A stretch of 37,881 bases of DNA from Massilia eurypsychrophila (GTDB taxonomy: Bacteria; Pseudomonadota; Gammaproteobacteria; Burkholderiales; Burkholderiaceae_D): contig NZ_PDOC01000031.1 in the NCBI RefSeq assembly GCF_002760655.1, forward strand, positions 1 through 37,881, written 5' to 3'. Below are positions 26,083 to 34,251 of the stretch, one piece after another; the first letter of the stretch is position 1, and each line of letters opens with the position of its first letter. The notes below the pieces were generated by a model. It saw only the letters and a list, made by a program, of their open reading frames with translations, did no database searches and was not told the origin of the DNA. Made by a program: the position numbers and the translations under genes.

Positions 26083-26454
26083 CTTGAGCCTCATTCTATG
26101 TTGGGTGTCTGGATTAGCCAATGCGGCCATGTTCACAATATTAACGCGACTGGAAGGCGATAACGATCCCACATGGCAACAAGATGTAACAGGAGGTCAA
26201 GCATTCGGCGGCGTTTAACACGACTGCGCTGCATAATTTATCGTAAAACATCGCGTTTTTTTACAAATATTTCGTCTTCGATCACATTCGGGTTGATTCA
26301 GTTACCACAAAACGTTACCCTTACAGAAAATTGTAGGGTCTATTGGCGTTAAGCAACGATCAAATGGGAGAACGGCGTTTTGTACAAGGACGCGACGCAC
26401 AGGGAATTACGCAATCAGAAACCACCGGTAGCTACAGGTCGACTTGAGGGAATA
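26083..26454. other. 372-base AT-rich region between divergent genes
   Basis: It separates the glycine-zipper gene (minus) and the barstar-like gene (plus) and is clearly lower in GC than the flanks. On the minus strand TTGTAA and GATAAA are 18 bases apart and could be a weak promoter. At 26317-26339 ACCCTTACA and TGTAGGGT form a small imperfect hairpin. The frame of the barstar gene is open back to a TTG at 26380, but that part has no ribosome site. No RNA gene was recognised. Confidence 0.5.
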
Positions 26455-26853
26455 ATGAATTTGTTTTTAACAGTGCCGCCTAACCTTGTGCAATCCATTC
26501 GCGCTTTCCGTGTCGTGGAATTGCAAGAGGAAGCCGTTCGCCTTGGGCAGCATTTTCTGTATGCCCATTGTGCCGATGCGCTGACCAAGCAGCAGGTGTG
26601 CGCCCGCATCGGCGAAAACTTTCATTTTCCTAAGCCTTGCAGCAAGAACGTCGACGCGCTGCGCGAGTGCCTGACCGAGACGATCAACAAGGCAGGGCCG
26701 CAGCCTGGCTTTATCGTGGTGCTCGAACAGCTGCCCAATACCCAGAAGTTCGACAAGGAAGCGCGCGAGACTTTGCTGGACGTGTTTCGCGATGCTGCTG
26801 ATTTTTGGGCGGAGAAGAAGGTGCCATTCCGGGTATTTTACTCGTTCGAGTAA
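26455..26853 (+). CDS. Barstar-like (barnase inhibitor family) protein
   Basis: This 132-residue cytoplasmic protein is related to barstar, the inhibitor that plugs the active site of barnase-type ribonucleases. The barstar pattern is seen in HFLYAHCADALTKQQVCARI, FHFPKPCSKNVDALRECLTE and the C-terminal helix DVFRDAADFWAEK. The classical GxNWDAL reads SKNVDAL here, so the tryptophan next to the inhibitory Asp is absent. ATG 26455 has GAGGG directly upstream. No barnase-like or other ribonuclease gene lies in the window, so the partner, if any, is elsewhere. It is a single gene; purN follows after 167 bases. Confidence 0.8.
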   Translation: MNLFLTVPPNLVQSIRAFRVVELQEEAVRLGQHFLYAHCADALTKQQVCARIGENFHFPKPCSKNVDALRECLTETINKAGPQPGFIVVLEQLPNTQKFDKEARETLLDVFRDAADFWAEKKVPFRVFYSFE

Positions 26854-27020
26854 GTACTCACTCTTCCGCGCTCTTTCTCACTGTTCATCAGTGGCAGGGG
26901 TTTCCGCGCAGGCGGGCACGCCTGCCACTTTCGCGGTACCATCCCCCGAGTTGCAACTGTCGTGGTGCACTGCAACAAATTTCACCGCGTATATAGGCCG
27001 CGACTGCCGGTCAGGGTACA

Positions 27021-27626
27021 ATGCGCGCTATGAAAAACATTGTGATCCTAATTTCTGGTCGCGGCAGCAACATGGAATCGGTAGTGCGCGCGTCGCAAGC
27101 CGAGCAGTGGCCAGCAAGGATCGCAGCAGTTATCAGTAACAAGGCGGACGCCGCCGGACTGGTGTTTGCCAGGGCCAACGGCATTGTCACGGCCGTCGTT
27201 CCAAGTAAGGATTTCGCCAGCCGCGCCGATTTTGACGTGGCGCTGCAGCAGGCAGTCGACGCGTTCGCGCCCGACCTGGTGGTGCTGGCCGGCTTCATGC
27301 GCATCCTGACGGCGCCGTTCGTCGAGCACTACGCCGGCCGGATGATCAATATTCATCCGTCATTGCTGCCCGATTTTCCAGGGCTGGCAACCCACCGCCA
27401 AGCGCTCGAGGCCGGGGTCGCCAGGCATGGCGTCTCGGTCCACATCGTCACCGCCGAACTGGACCACGGTCCGGTGCTGGGACAGGCCGAAGTGGAAGTG
27501 CTGCCGGGCGACACGGAAGCGACGCTGGCGGCGCGCGTGCTGGTGCAGGAACACATCCTTTATCCGCGCGTCATCCGCGCATTCATCGAAGGCCGGCCTG
27601 GCGCCGGCAGCGGCACCGCCGCATAG
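27021..27626 (+). CDS. purN: Phosphoribosylglycinamide formyltransferase (GART)
   Basis: This enzyme transfers a formyl group from 10-formyl-THF to glycinamide ribonucleotide, the third step of purine synthesis. At about 200 residues it has the normal length. The GRGSN phosphate-binding loop at the N-terminus, the catalytic asparagine and histidine in NIHPSLLPDFPG, and the later HIVTAELDHGPVLGQ with the catalytic Asp are intact. Two starts are possible: ATG 27021 (AGGG 4 bases before it) and ATG 27030 (MKNIVILISG, the usual N-terminus). The gap before it has TATATA at 26990-26995 and TACAAT at 27017-27022 as -10 candidates. The RNA methyltransferase gene follows after 29 bases, so the two are probably one operon. 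Confidence 0.95.
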   Translation: MRAMKNIVILISGRGSNMESVVRASQAEQWPARIAAVISNKADAAGLVFARANGIVTAVVPSKDFASRADFDVALQQAVDAFAPDLVVLAGFMRILTAPFVEHYAGRMINIHPSLLPDFPGLATHRQALEAGVARHGVSVHIVTAELDHGPVLGQAEVEVLPGDTEATLAARVLVQEHILYPRVIRAFIEGRPGAGSGTAA

Positions 27627-27655
27627 ACATAACACGTAGTTAACCAAGGAATATC

Positions 27656-28978
27656 ATGAGATTGCCTCCAGCGATCCTCGGCAATACTGAAGAAGTATTG
27701 CGCGAGATCTTACGTTTTTCGGCGCCGGCCGACACCACTTTGTCGCGCTATTTCAAGGACCATCCGCGCCTTGGACCACGCGAACGCGGCGCCGTCGCTG
27801 AAGGCATCTACGCCATCTTGCGCAACAAGTCGTTCTTCACCGACTTCGCCGAAGCCGGGCAGGAGTCGACCATGCGCCGCCTGACCATCCTCGGCCTGGC
27901 CGAAGCGGTCGGCGCCGATGCGCTGGCCGGCCTGACCGAAGAAGAGACCGAATTTCTGACCCGCATCGCGCAGATCGACCGCAACCTGATGCCACCGCAG
28001 ATGCGTTCTAACTTGCCGAAATGGTTGTTCGACAAGTTCGTCGCCCAGTATGGCGAAGCCGAAACGCTGGAAATGGCGCACGCGCTAAACCAGCCGGCGC
28101 CGCTCGACCTGCGCGTCAATTCGATCAAGGCGACGCGCGAAGACGTCATCGCCAAGCTGGCCGAAGCGCCGATCGCCGCCGTGCCGACGCCGTTCGCGTC
28201 GCTCGGCCTGCGCGTGCTGAAAAAGCCGTCGCTGCAAAACCTGCCGCTGTTTAAGGACGGCGCGATCGAAGTGCAGGACGAAGGCAGCCAGATCCTGTCG
28301 CAGATCGTCGGCGCCAAGCGCGGTGAGATGGTGGTCGACTTCTGCGCCGGCGCCGGCGGCAAGACGCTGGCGCTGGGCGCGCTGATGCGCAACACCGGCC
28401 GCCTGTACGCGTTCGATATTTCCGAGAAGCGCCTGGCCAAGCTGAAGCCGCGCATGGCCCGCAGCGGTCTGTCGAACGTCCATCCGGTGCAGATCGCGCA
28501 CGAGCGCGACGCCAAGGTCAAGCGCCTGGCCGGCAAGATTGACCGCGTGCTGGTCGACGCGCCGTGCTCGGGCCTGGGCACCTTGCGCCGCAATCCGGAC
28601 GTCAAGTGGCGCCAGAAGGTTGAAGCCGTCGCCGAGATGCAGGAAAAGCAGGCAGCCATCCTCGACAGCGCGGCGCGCCTGCTCAAGGGCGGCGGCCGCC
28701 TGGTGTACGCCACCTGCAGCCTGCTGACCGAAGAGAACGATTTCATCGTCGAGCAATTTCTCGCCGCCCACGACGAATTTGAACTCGTGCCGATGAGCAA
28801 AGTGCTGGCCGAGCAGAAGATCGACCTGGAAATGGGCGACTACCTGAAGCTGCTGCCGCACAAGCACCAGACCGACGGCTTCTTCGCCGCGGTGCTCGAG
28901 CGCAAGCCGATGGCGCCGAAGCCAGCCAGGGTCAAGCCTGAAGACGAGATCGACGGCGACGCCGATACCGAAGCGTAA
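27656..28978 (+). CDS. RsmB/NOP-family rRNA cytosine-5 methyltransferase
   Basis: This 440-residue SAM-dependent enzyme is predicted to make 5-methylcytosine in rRNA. An N-terminal NusB-like helical part (LSRYFKDHPRLGPRERGAVA) is followed by the catalytic fold. SAM-binding VDFCAGAGGKT, the VDAPCSGLGT motif (C304) and YATCSL with the catalytic nucleophile C354 are all present. The two-cysteine arrangement is diagnostic of the family. AAGGA upstream of ATG 27656 is a good ribosome site. RsmB (C967) is the best-known member, but NOP-type relatives are similar in sequence, so no gene symbol is given. The C-terminus ends in an acidic tail (PEDEIDGDADTEA). Confidence 0.92.
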   Translation: MRLPPAILGNTEEVLREILRFSAPADTTLSRYFKDHPRLGPRERGAVAEGIYAILRNKSFFTDFAEAGQESTMRRLTILGLAEAVGADALAGLTEEETEFLTRIAQIDRNLMPPQMRSNLPKWLFDKFVAQYGEAETLEMAHALNQPAPLDLRVNSIKATREDVIAKLAEAPIAAVPTPFASLGLRVLKKPSLQNLPLFKDGAIEVQDEGSQILSQIVGAKRGEMVVDFCAGAGGKTLALGALMRNTGRLYAFDISEKRLAKLKPRMARSGLSNVHPVQIAHERDAKVKRLAGKIDRVLVDAPCSGLGTLRRNPDVKWRQKVEAVAEMQEKQAAILDSAARLLKGGGRLVYATCSLLTEENDFIVEQFLAAHDEFELVPMSKVLAEQKIDLEMGDYLKLLPHKHQTDGFFAAVLERKPMAPKPARVKPEDEIDGDADTEA

Positions 28979-28995
28979 TTAGCCGCGGGCCGCCC

Positions 28996-30330
28996 ATGCA
29001 GATGTCAAAGTTGCTGTCCGACCTGCTCGCCGATCTGCGCGAGCCGGGCGTGTTGTGGCAGGCCGGCGCGATCGCGCTGTGCATCCTGCTCGGCTGGGGA
29101 CTGGCGCGCTTCCTGCGCAACCGCTATCTGCGGCAACTGAGCGGCGAAGAGGGCACTACTGGCGCGGTGCGCCGCATCGGCGTCGAGAGTTTCGCCAGAG
29201 TGCTCAGCCCGCTGTTGATTCTCGGCCTGCTGGCGCTGGCGCGGCTGCTGATGGCGCGCTATCACCACATCAACCTGCTCAACGTCACGCTGCCGCTGTT
29301 TTCTTCGTTCGCGGTGATCCGCACCGCGTTCTACCTGCTGCGCCGGGTGTTCGCCAGGCATGGCCCGGTCGGGGCCGCCATCCTGACGTTCGAAAAGATC
29401 TTCGCCCTGCTGGTGTGGCTGGCGGTGGCGCTGTACATCCTCGGCCTGTGGCCTGAGATCATCGATTACCTCGAGACGACGCTGCTGCCGATCGGTCGCC
29501 ACAAGGTGTCGCTGGCAAATATCCTGCAGGCGGCCGGGTCGGTCGTGGTGCTGCTGATGCTGGCGCTGTGGGCCGGCGCGGCGCTTGAAGAGCGCCTGAT
29601 GGGTGTGCAGAGCATGCATTCCTCGCTCAGGGTGATTCTTGCGCGCATGAGCCGCGCTGTGCTGATCGTCGTCGCCGTGCTGTACAGCTTGACGTTGATG
29701 GGGCTCGACCTGACGGTGCTGTCGGTGTTTGGCGGCGCGCTCGGCGTCGGTCTCGGCCTTGGCCTGCAAAAAATCGCCAGCAACTATGTCTCCGGCTTCG
29801 TCATTCTGCTCGAACGCAGCCTGTCGATCGGCGACATGATTTCGGTCGACAAGTATTCCGGCAGGGTCACGCGCATCAACGCCCGCTACACGGTGCTGCA
29901 GGGCCTCGACGGCGTCGAGACCGTATTGCCAAACGAAATGCTCATTTCCGGGCCGGTGCAGAGCCAGTCGCTGTCGAGCAGTTCGGTGCGCGCGTCGACC
30001 AGGCTGACGGTGTCGTACGGCAGCGATCTGGACGTCGTCATCCCGCTGCTTGAAGCGCTGGCGCGCGACGTGCCGCGCATAATGGAAACGCCGGCCCCTG
30101 GCGTGTCGGTCAACAAGTTTGCCGCCGACGGCTTCGAGCTCGAGCTCGGCTTCTGGATCAGCGATCCGGAGAACGGAACGGGCGGCGTGGTCTCCGACGT
30201 CAACAAGCGTATTTACAAGAAGGTGCAGTCGGGCGATATCAAGCTGACACAGGCTGGGCTCGATCCGCGCGTGATTGATGCGCTTCTCGCATCAACCGCC
30301 ACACGAAACTCACAAACTGTCACCAATTGA
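28996..30330 (+). CDS. MscS-family mechanosensitive channel
   Basis: This 444-residue inner-membrane channel opens under membrane tension and releases solutes on osmotic downshock. Several N-terminal helices precede the pore helix region GGALGVGLGLGLQKIASNYV and the MscS beta domain (SGFVILLERSLSIGDMISV, GLDGVETVLPNEMLI). The Gly/Ala pattern of the pore helix is intact. With about five or six helices before the pore it is larger than MscS itself (286 residues), closer to the YbdG/YnaI size class. ATG 28996 (or 29002) follows the methyltransferase stop by 17 bases with no obvious Shine-Dalgarno, so it may be read through from that transcript. Confidence 0.93.
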   Translation: MQMSKLLSDLLADLREPGVLWQAGAIALCILLGWGLARFLRNRYLRQLSGEEGTTGAVRRIGVESFARVLSPLLILGLLALARLLMARYHHINLLNVTLPLFSSFAVIRTAFYLLRRVFARHGPVGAAILTFEKIFALLVWLAVALYILGLWPEIIDYLETTLLPIGRHKVSLANILQAAGSVVVLLMLALWAGAALEERLMGVQSMHSSLRVILARMSRAVLIVVAVLYSLTLMGLDLTVLSVFGGALGVGLGLGLQKIASNYVSGFVILLERSLSIGDMISVDKYSGRVTRINARYTVLQGLDGVETVLPNEMLISGPVQSQSLSSSSVRASTRLTVSYGSDLDVVIPLLEALARDVPRIMETPAPGVSVNKFAADGFELELGFWISDPENGTGGVVSDVNKRIYKKVQSGDIKLTQAGLDPRVIDALLASTATRNSQTVTN

Positions 30331-30435
30331 TACGTGTAAATGTGCCGTGCGACAGGGAAACGCGTAAAATGTGACGCTGTGTGACCGCTTCGAAGAAAGC
30401 GGCTAGCGATGACAAAAATCCACATTGGAGCATTA

Positions 30436-31647
30436 ATGAATTTGTTAAGTACCACGGTCGACGCGGTTCTCGGTTTCCTCGATGGCGGCCTCATTGGCCT
30501 GTCGGGTTGGCAGGTGTTTTTCTACACCCTTGCAGTGACGCACATTACGATCGCCAGCGTGACGATCTACCTGCACCGTCACCAGGCGCACCGCGCGCTG
30601 GAGTTGCATGCGATTCCGAGTCACTTCTTCCGTTTCTGGCTATGGCTCACCACCGGCCAGGTCACCAAGGAATGGGCGGCGATCCACCGCAAGCACCACG
30701 CCAAGTGCGATACCGAGGAAGATCCGCATAGCCCGGTCACGCGCGGCATCAAGAAAGTGCTGTTCGAGGGCGCCGAGCTGTATCGCGCCGAGTCGAAGAA
30801 CCTGGAAACCATGGAAAAGTATGGCCATGGCACCCCGACCGACTGGATCGAACGCAACGTCTACACCCGCTTCAGCTGGCAGGGCGTCGTGCTGCAGCTG
30901 ATCATTAACGTCGCGCTGTTCGGCGTCATCGGCATCACCATTTGGGCGGTCCAGATGATGTGGATCCCGATCACGGCGGCCGGCATCATCAACGGCATCG
31001 GCCACTACTGGGGCTACCGCAACTACGATTGCGCCGATGCGGCGACCAATATCATTCCTTTCGGCATCCTGATCGGTGGCGAAGAGCTGCACAACAATCA
31101 CCACACGTTCGCGACGTCGGCCAAACTGTCGTCAAAATGGTACGAATTCGATATTGGCTGGCTGTATATCCGCATCCTCGAAACGTGCGGCCTGGCGAAA
31201 GTACGGCGCGTCGCACCGGAGCCGAAGTTTGCGCACGGCAAGCTGGTAGCGGACTTTGACACCTTGCAGTCGGTCATCGCCAACCGCTACGACGTCATGG
31301 CCAAGTACGCCAAGTCGTTCAAGCATGCATGGCACGAGGAAGTGCCGCACCTGCGCCAGAAGGCGGAACTGGAATACCGTTTCCTGAAGTCGTCGCGCAA
31401 GCTGTTGCAGCGCGAGCCGGCCAAGCTGGAGGCGTCGCACAAGCAGCAGCTGGTCGAGCTGTTCGAGCACAGCAAGGCACTCGAGACGATGCACAACATG
31501 CGCGTCGAGCTCGGCGCGATCTGGGAGCGCTCGCACTTCACGCGCGACCAGCTGCTCCATCAGTTGCAAGACTGGTGCGTGCGCGCCGAAGCGTCCGGCA
31601 TCAAGTCACTGCAGGAGTTCTCGATGCGGCTGCGCAGTTACGCGTAA
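30436..31647 (+). CDS. Acyl-lipid / acyl-CoA fatty-acid desaturase
   Basis: This 403-residue membrane-bound di-iron desaturase puts a double bond into fatty acyl chains (delta-9 type), adjusting membrane fluidity. All three histidine boxes are present: HRHQAHR (30574-30594), HRKHH (30685-30699) and HNNHH (31090-31104). Four hydrophobic stretches flank them. The last ~100 residues form a helical charged extension (EEVPHLRQKAELEYRFLKSS...), as in many proteobacterial DesA-type enzymes. ATG 30436 has GGAG 5 bases upstream; ATG 30409 in the same frame would add nine residues with a poorer ribosome site. The leader holds a hairpin, CCGCTT/AAGCGG (30385-30402). A strong hairpin follows the gene. 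Confidence 0.93.
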   Translation: MNLLSTTVDAVLGFLDGGLIGLSGWQVFFYTLAVTHITIASVTIYLHRHQAHRALELHAIPSHFFRFWLWLTTGQVTKEWAAIHRKHHAKCDTEEDPHSPVTRGIKKVLFEGAELYRAESKNLETMEKYGHGTPTDWIERNVYTRFSWQGVVLQLIINVALFGVIGITIWAVQMMWIPITAAGIINGIGHYWGYRNYDCADAATNIIPFGILIGGEELHNNHHTFATSAKLSSKWYEFDIGWLYIRILETCGLAKVRRVAPEPKFAHGKLVADFDTLQSVIANRYDVMAKYAKSFKHAWHEEVPHLRQKAELEYRFLKSSRKLLQREPAKLEASHKQQLVELFEHSKALETMHNMRVELGAIWERSHFTRDQLLHQLQDWCVRAEASGIKSLQEFSMRLRSYA

Positions 31648-31688
31648 TTTGCGCATAAATTACGCATAAGCGGCTTGCGGCAACATCG

Positions 31689-31716
31689 ACAATGGCCACC
31701 TTCGGGTGGCCATTGT
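31689..31716. terminator. Hairpin with UUCG tetraloop between convergent genes
   Basis: ACAATGGCCACC (31689-31700) pairs perfectly with GGTGGCCATTGT (31705-31716) around TTCG. It starts 42 bases after the desaturase stop, and its last base is the first base of the stop codon of the minus-strand pseudogene. The T run is short (TTGTTA). Confidence 0.75.
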
Positions 31717-32200
31717 TACGTCCGGCGCCCCGAATCGCGGGCGCGGGTCAGCAGAGCGCCAACCGCCAGGCCGGCCGCAAAGGCGCCGTAGACGACCGCC
31801 AGCGCCGGCTTGGACAAGCGCTTTTCGTAGCCCGGCTTCAGGCGCTGCGGCGTCAGTTGGTAGTCGGTAAAGCAGGCCAGCGCCGACGTGGCGGTGGCCG
31901 CGGCCAGGGTTGGCGCCGGGCCGATACGGTCGAGCCGGTCACCCATGAAGCGTTCGAACAGCACCGCCAGAACGTTGCGCTCAGGTGATGGATGACGTAT
32001 CCGGTGGCGGTGTAGCGCAGCGACGGCCCGTCGTGGCGCGCGGCCTGGTCGCCCCAGATCCAGTGGCTGATGGCGTTGGTGGGCGCGAACGTGCTGTCGG
32101 TACCGGCCTTGCCCAGGGCGGCGAGGGCGGCAGTCGAAAGTGCGCTGGCGACGGCGCCCGACAGCAGCCCGCGGCGCGTTGCAGTGTTCCAGTCTTCCAT
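31716..32200 (-). pseudogene. Small membrane protein gene broken by a 1-base deletion
   Basis: Two minus-strand frames together encode one protein: residues 1-78 from ATG 32200 (MEDWNTATRRGLLSG... IHHLSATFW) and the remaining 82 from 31964 down to the stop at 31716 (VLFERFMGD ... LTRARDSGRRT). The junction at about 31965-31966 reads TTCTGGCGGTGCTG; one extra G (TGGGCGG) would rejoin them into a 161-residue protein. ATG 32200 has an excellent GGAGGA ribosome site. The N-terminus has a twin-arginine-like TRRGLLSGA followed by a hydrophobic stretch, and the protein has three or four hydrophobic segments. I do not recognise a named family. A sequencing error cannot be excluded. Confidence 0.75.
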
Positions 32201-32225
32201 GGCATCCTCCGATCTTCAGTAGATA

Positions 32226-32702
32226 TTGAACTCGGCATCGTCAACGGCATCTATCGAGTGGCTGCACATTCTGTCGTCAACTTTTCTGTTTGGCACCGGC
32301 ATCGGATCGGCGTTCTACATGCTGTTTGCCAATATCAGCCGCGACGTGCGCGCCATCGCCGTCGTCAGCCGCATCGTCGTCGTTGCCGACTGGCTGTTCA
32401 CGGCCACCACCATCATCGTCCAGCCGCTGACCGGCTACTACCTGGTGCGCATCGCCGGTTTTTCGATGAGCAGCCGCTGGCTGGCCTGGTCGATCGGACT
32501 GTACGTGCTGGCCGCCGCCTGCTGGCTGCCGGTGGTCTGGCTGCAGATGCGCCTGCGCGACATGGCGGTGCAGGCCGCACGCGACGGCAGCGCGCTGCCG
32601 CCGCAGTACTGGCGCTACTTCAGGCTGTGGATCGCGCTCGGCATTCCGGCGTTGTTTGCCTTTGTCGCCATCTTCTACCTGATGGTGGCGAAGCCGGCCT
32701 AG
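32226..32702 (+). CDS. DUF2269-family membrane protein
   Basis: This 158-residue inner-membrane protein has four predicted helices and is typical of DUF2269 (WLHILSSTFLFGTGIGSAFYML, DWLFTATTIIVQPLTGYYLV, LGIPALFAFVAIFYLMVAKP). The function of the family is unknown. The 5' end is odd. The only in-frame candidates are a TTG at 32226, six bases after an in-frame stop and without Shine-Dalgarno, and the ATC at 32253 at the point where family members usually begin. The start of the divergent neighbour is only 25 bases away, leaving almost no promoter space. The gene may be 5'-truncated or poorly expressed. Confidence 0.75.
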   Translation: MNSASSTASIEWLHILSSTFLFGTGIGSAFYMLFANISRDVRAIAVVSRIVVVADWLFTATTIIVQPLTGYYLVRIAGFSMSSRWLAWSIGLYVLAAACWLPVVWLQMRLRDMAVQAARDGSALPPQYWRYFRLWIALGIPALFAFVAIFYLMVAKPA

Positions 32703-32734
32703 CCGGCGGCGCAACCGCCACGACGCAACTACGC

Positions 32735-32760
32735 GGAAGGGCGCGTCGCGCAGCCCTTCC
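32735..32760. terminator. Hairpin between convergent DUF2269 and protease-operon genes
   Basis: GGAAGGGC (32735-32742) pairs with GCCCTTCC (32753-32760) around a 10-base loop, followed by GATTTACC. It lies in the 74-base gap between convergent genes and can serve both. Confidence 0.55.
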
Positions 32761-32776
32761 GATTTACCGGCGGCAG

Positions 32777-33040
32777 CTAGCTGACCGTGATGACGGCCTC
32801 GGCCGCAGCGCTACTGCCGACGGCAACGCTTGCCTCGCCGGTCGCGCCGTTGGCGCTGCGCGCGCCAAGCCGCCAGTCACCCGCGGCCATGTCGTCGAGG
32901 GAGAAGCGGCCGTCGTCGTCGGTCATGACGGCGATGTCGGGATACGGGCCCGGACCGGCAATCACGGCGATGGTCGCATCGGCAACCGGCGCGCCGGTGC
33001 TGGCGTGAACCACGCGTCCCTGCACGCTGTTGCCCGACAT
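32777..33040 (-). CDS. Carboxypeptidase-regulatory-like beta-sandwich protein (87 aa)
   Basis: This 87-residue protein consists almost only of one carboxypeptidase regulatory-like (CarboxypepD_reg, transthyretin-like) domain: VQGRVVHASTGAPVADATIAV, then TDDDGRFSLDDMAAGDWRL. There is no signal peptide or membrane segment. Its ATG overlaps the protease stop codon by one base (TGATG at 33042-33038), so translation is almost certainly coupled. In other proteins this domain is a structural or substrate-binding module; a free-standing cytoplasmic copy is unusual. It is the last gene of a three-gene unit and may bind the protease or its substrate, which is an inference from the coupling. Confidence 0.82.
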   Translation of the reverse strand: MSGNSVQGRVVHASTGAPVADATIAVIAGPGPYPDIAVMTDDDGRFSLDDMAAGDWRLGARSANGATGEASVAVGSSAAAEAVITVS

Positions 33041-34251
33041 CAGAGCAACGCCCATTTGCTGAGCCGCTCGAACACGGTCGGCGTGATCCGGGTCGCCGAA
33101 TTGCCGCCGGCGCTGCCATAGTTGTGAATGGCGATGGCGCAGTTTTTTCGGCCGTCCAGGTCGGTGTACACGGGCGCGCCGCTTTGCCCGCCGACCGTAT
33201 CGATATCGTAGATCAGCGTCTTGGCCGTGATGGTTTTGACGGCCAGCGTCATGCCCCAGTTTTGCGATGGCTTGTCGCCCGGATAGCCGTACAGGGAGAC
33301 GCACTTGCCCAGGATTTTCAGCGGCGGTGCGGCGGAAATGCCGAAATAGCCAAGGTTGCGTCCGCCGAAGGCGTTGGCGGGAAGGACAATGCAGCCGAAA
33401 TCGTGTTCCGGCTTCTTGCTGTTCACCCAGCCTTTGACGGAGCGGAACGAACTCGAGAATTCGGAGCCGCAGGGGCGGAACGTGCCGTTGGCGCCGGGGA
33501 TGACTTCGATCTTGCGGGCCCAGCCACCCTCGTTATGCAAATAGACGCAATGGCCGGCGGTGGCCAGGGTGCGCTTGCCGATTAAGAAGCCGGTGCCGCG
33601 GTAGGTTTTACCGTTGGGGAAAGTGATGCGCAGTTCGCAGATCCGGCGCAGTGGTTCCGACATGGTGTCGGTTGCCAGGATACGATCGTCGCGGCCGATG
33701 ATCACCTCGGCGGTGGCGGCGACCTCGTCGATGAGCTGGTTGAGCTCTTCGCCAACTTCCGCATCGCTCTCGCCGGTCGCCTTGGTTTGTTCCGATTCGA
33801 GCAGGCGCGCAAAGACGGACAGGATGTTTTTTACCGGCTTCGATTTGCCGGCAGTCGCCGCCGCTGTGGTGGCCAGCCGCTTGATGCCTTGCTTGGCGCG
33901 CGGCGACAATTTGGCCACCACTTTTTTTGCCACCGTCGGTCCGATACTGCTCAGTAGCGTCGGTACCAGCGCGGCCAGGATCGGGAAGAACTCTTCGACG
34001 CCGGCCTCTTGCGCGCCGCCCAGCGCCACACCGGCCTCGGTCAGTTCGTCGCCCGATTCGGTGTCGCTACGTCCTTCTTCGCCGGCCTCGATGGCGGCGG
34101 CGTTGAGTTGCTCCGGCGTCGCCTCGTAAAACTCTTCGGCCGATTCCTGCATGGCCGGGTTACCGATCTCCTCGGTCATTTCGGCGGTTTCGGCCATGGC
34201 TTCGCCGCCGCCGACCGGAACCGGCGCGTCGCCGTAGGCTTCTTCGGTCAT
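33040..34251 (-). CDS. Trypsin-fold serine protease with long N-terminal region and no signal peptide
   Basis: This is a 403-residue protein. The C-terminal ~205 residues are a chymotrypsin/V8-type protease domain with a complete triad: H234 in TAGHC, D284 in EHDFGCI and S357 in GGQSGAP. The N-terminal half is unusual: a very acidic, Glu-rich stretch (1-85), a hydrophobic-amphipathic segment (EFFPILAALVPTLLSSIGPT, 88-107), then a basic Lys-rich helix (108-142). No cleavable signal peptide is visible, although secretion by another route cannot be excluded. The ATG at 34251 directly follows the stop of the small upstream gene (TAGATG), and its own stop overlaps the next start. This is a tight operon. 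I do not recognise a described family for the full architecture. Confidence 0.88.
   Translation of the reverse strand: MTEEAYGDAPVPVGGGEAMAETAEMTEEIGNPAMQESAEEFYEATPEQLNAAAIEAGEEGRSDTESGDELTEAGVALGGAQEAGVEEFFPILAALVPTLLSSIGPTVAKKVVAKLSPRAKQGIKRLATTAAATAGKSKPVKNILSVFARLLESEQTKATGESDAEVGEELNQLIDEVAATAEVIIGRDDRILATDTMSEPLRRICELRITFPNGKTYRGTGFLIGKRTLATAGHCVYLHNEGGWARKIEVIPGANGTFRPCGSEFSSSFRSVKGWVNSKKPEHDFGCIVLPANAFGGRNLGYFGISAAPPLKILGKCVSLYGYPGDKPSQNWGMTLAVKTITAKTLIYDIDTVGGQSGAPVYTDLDGRKNCAIAIHNYGSAGGNSATRITPTVFERLSKWALL

Noticed and set aside
26317-26339. ACCCTTACA / TGTAGGGT hairpin as another copy of the GGGGTCTGACCCC repeat
   Set aside because: It shares TTGTAGGG and CCCTTACA-like parts, but the arms are in the opposite order and the central core is missing; probably chance.
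32226-32255. ATC at 32253 as the natural start of DUF2269
   Set aside because: It matches the usual N-terminus of the family, but no ribosome site precedes it; not strong enough to call, so TTG 32226 was kept.
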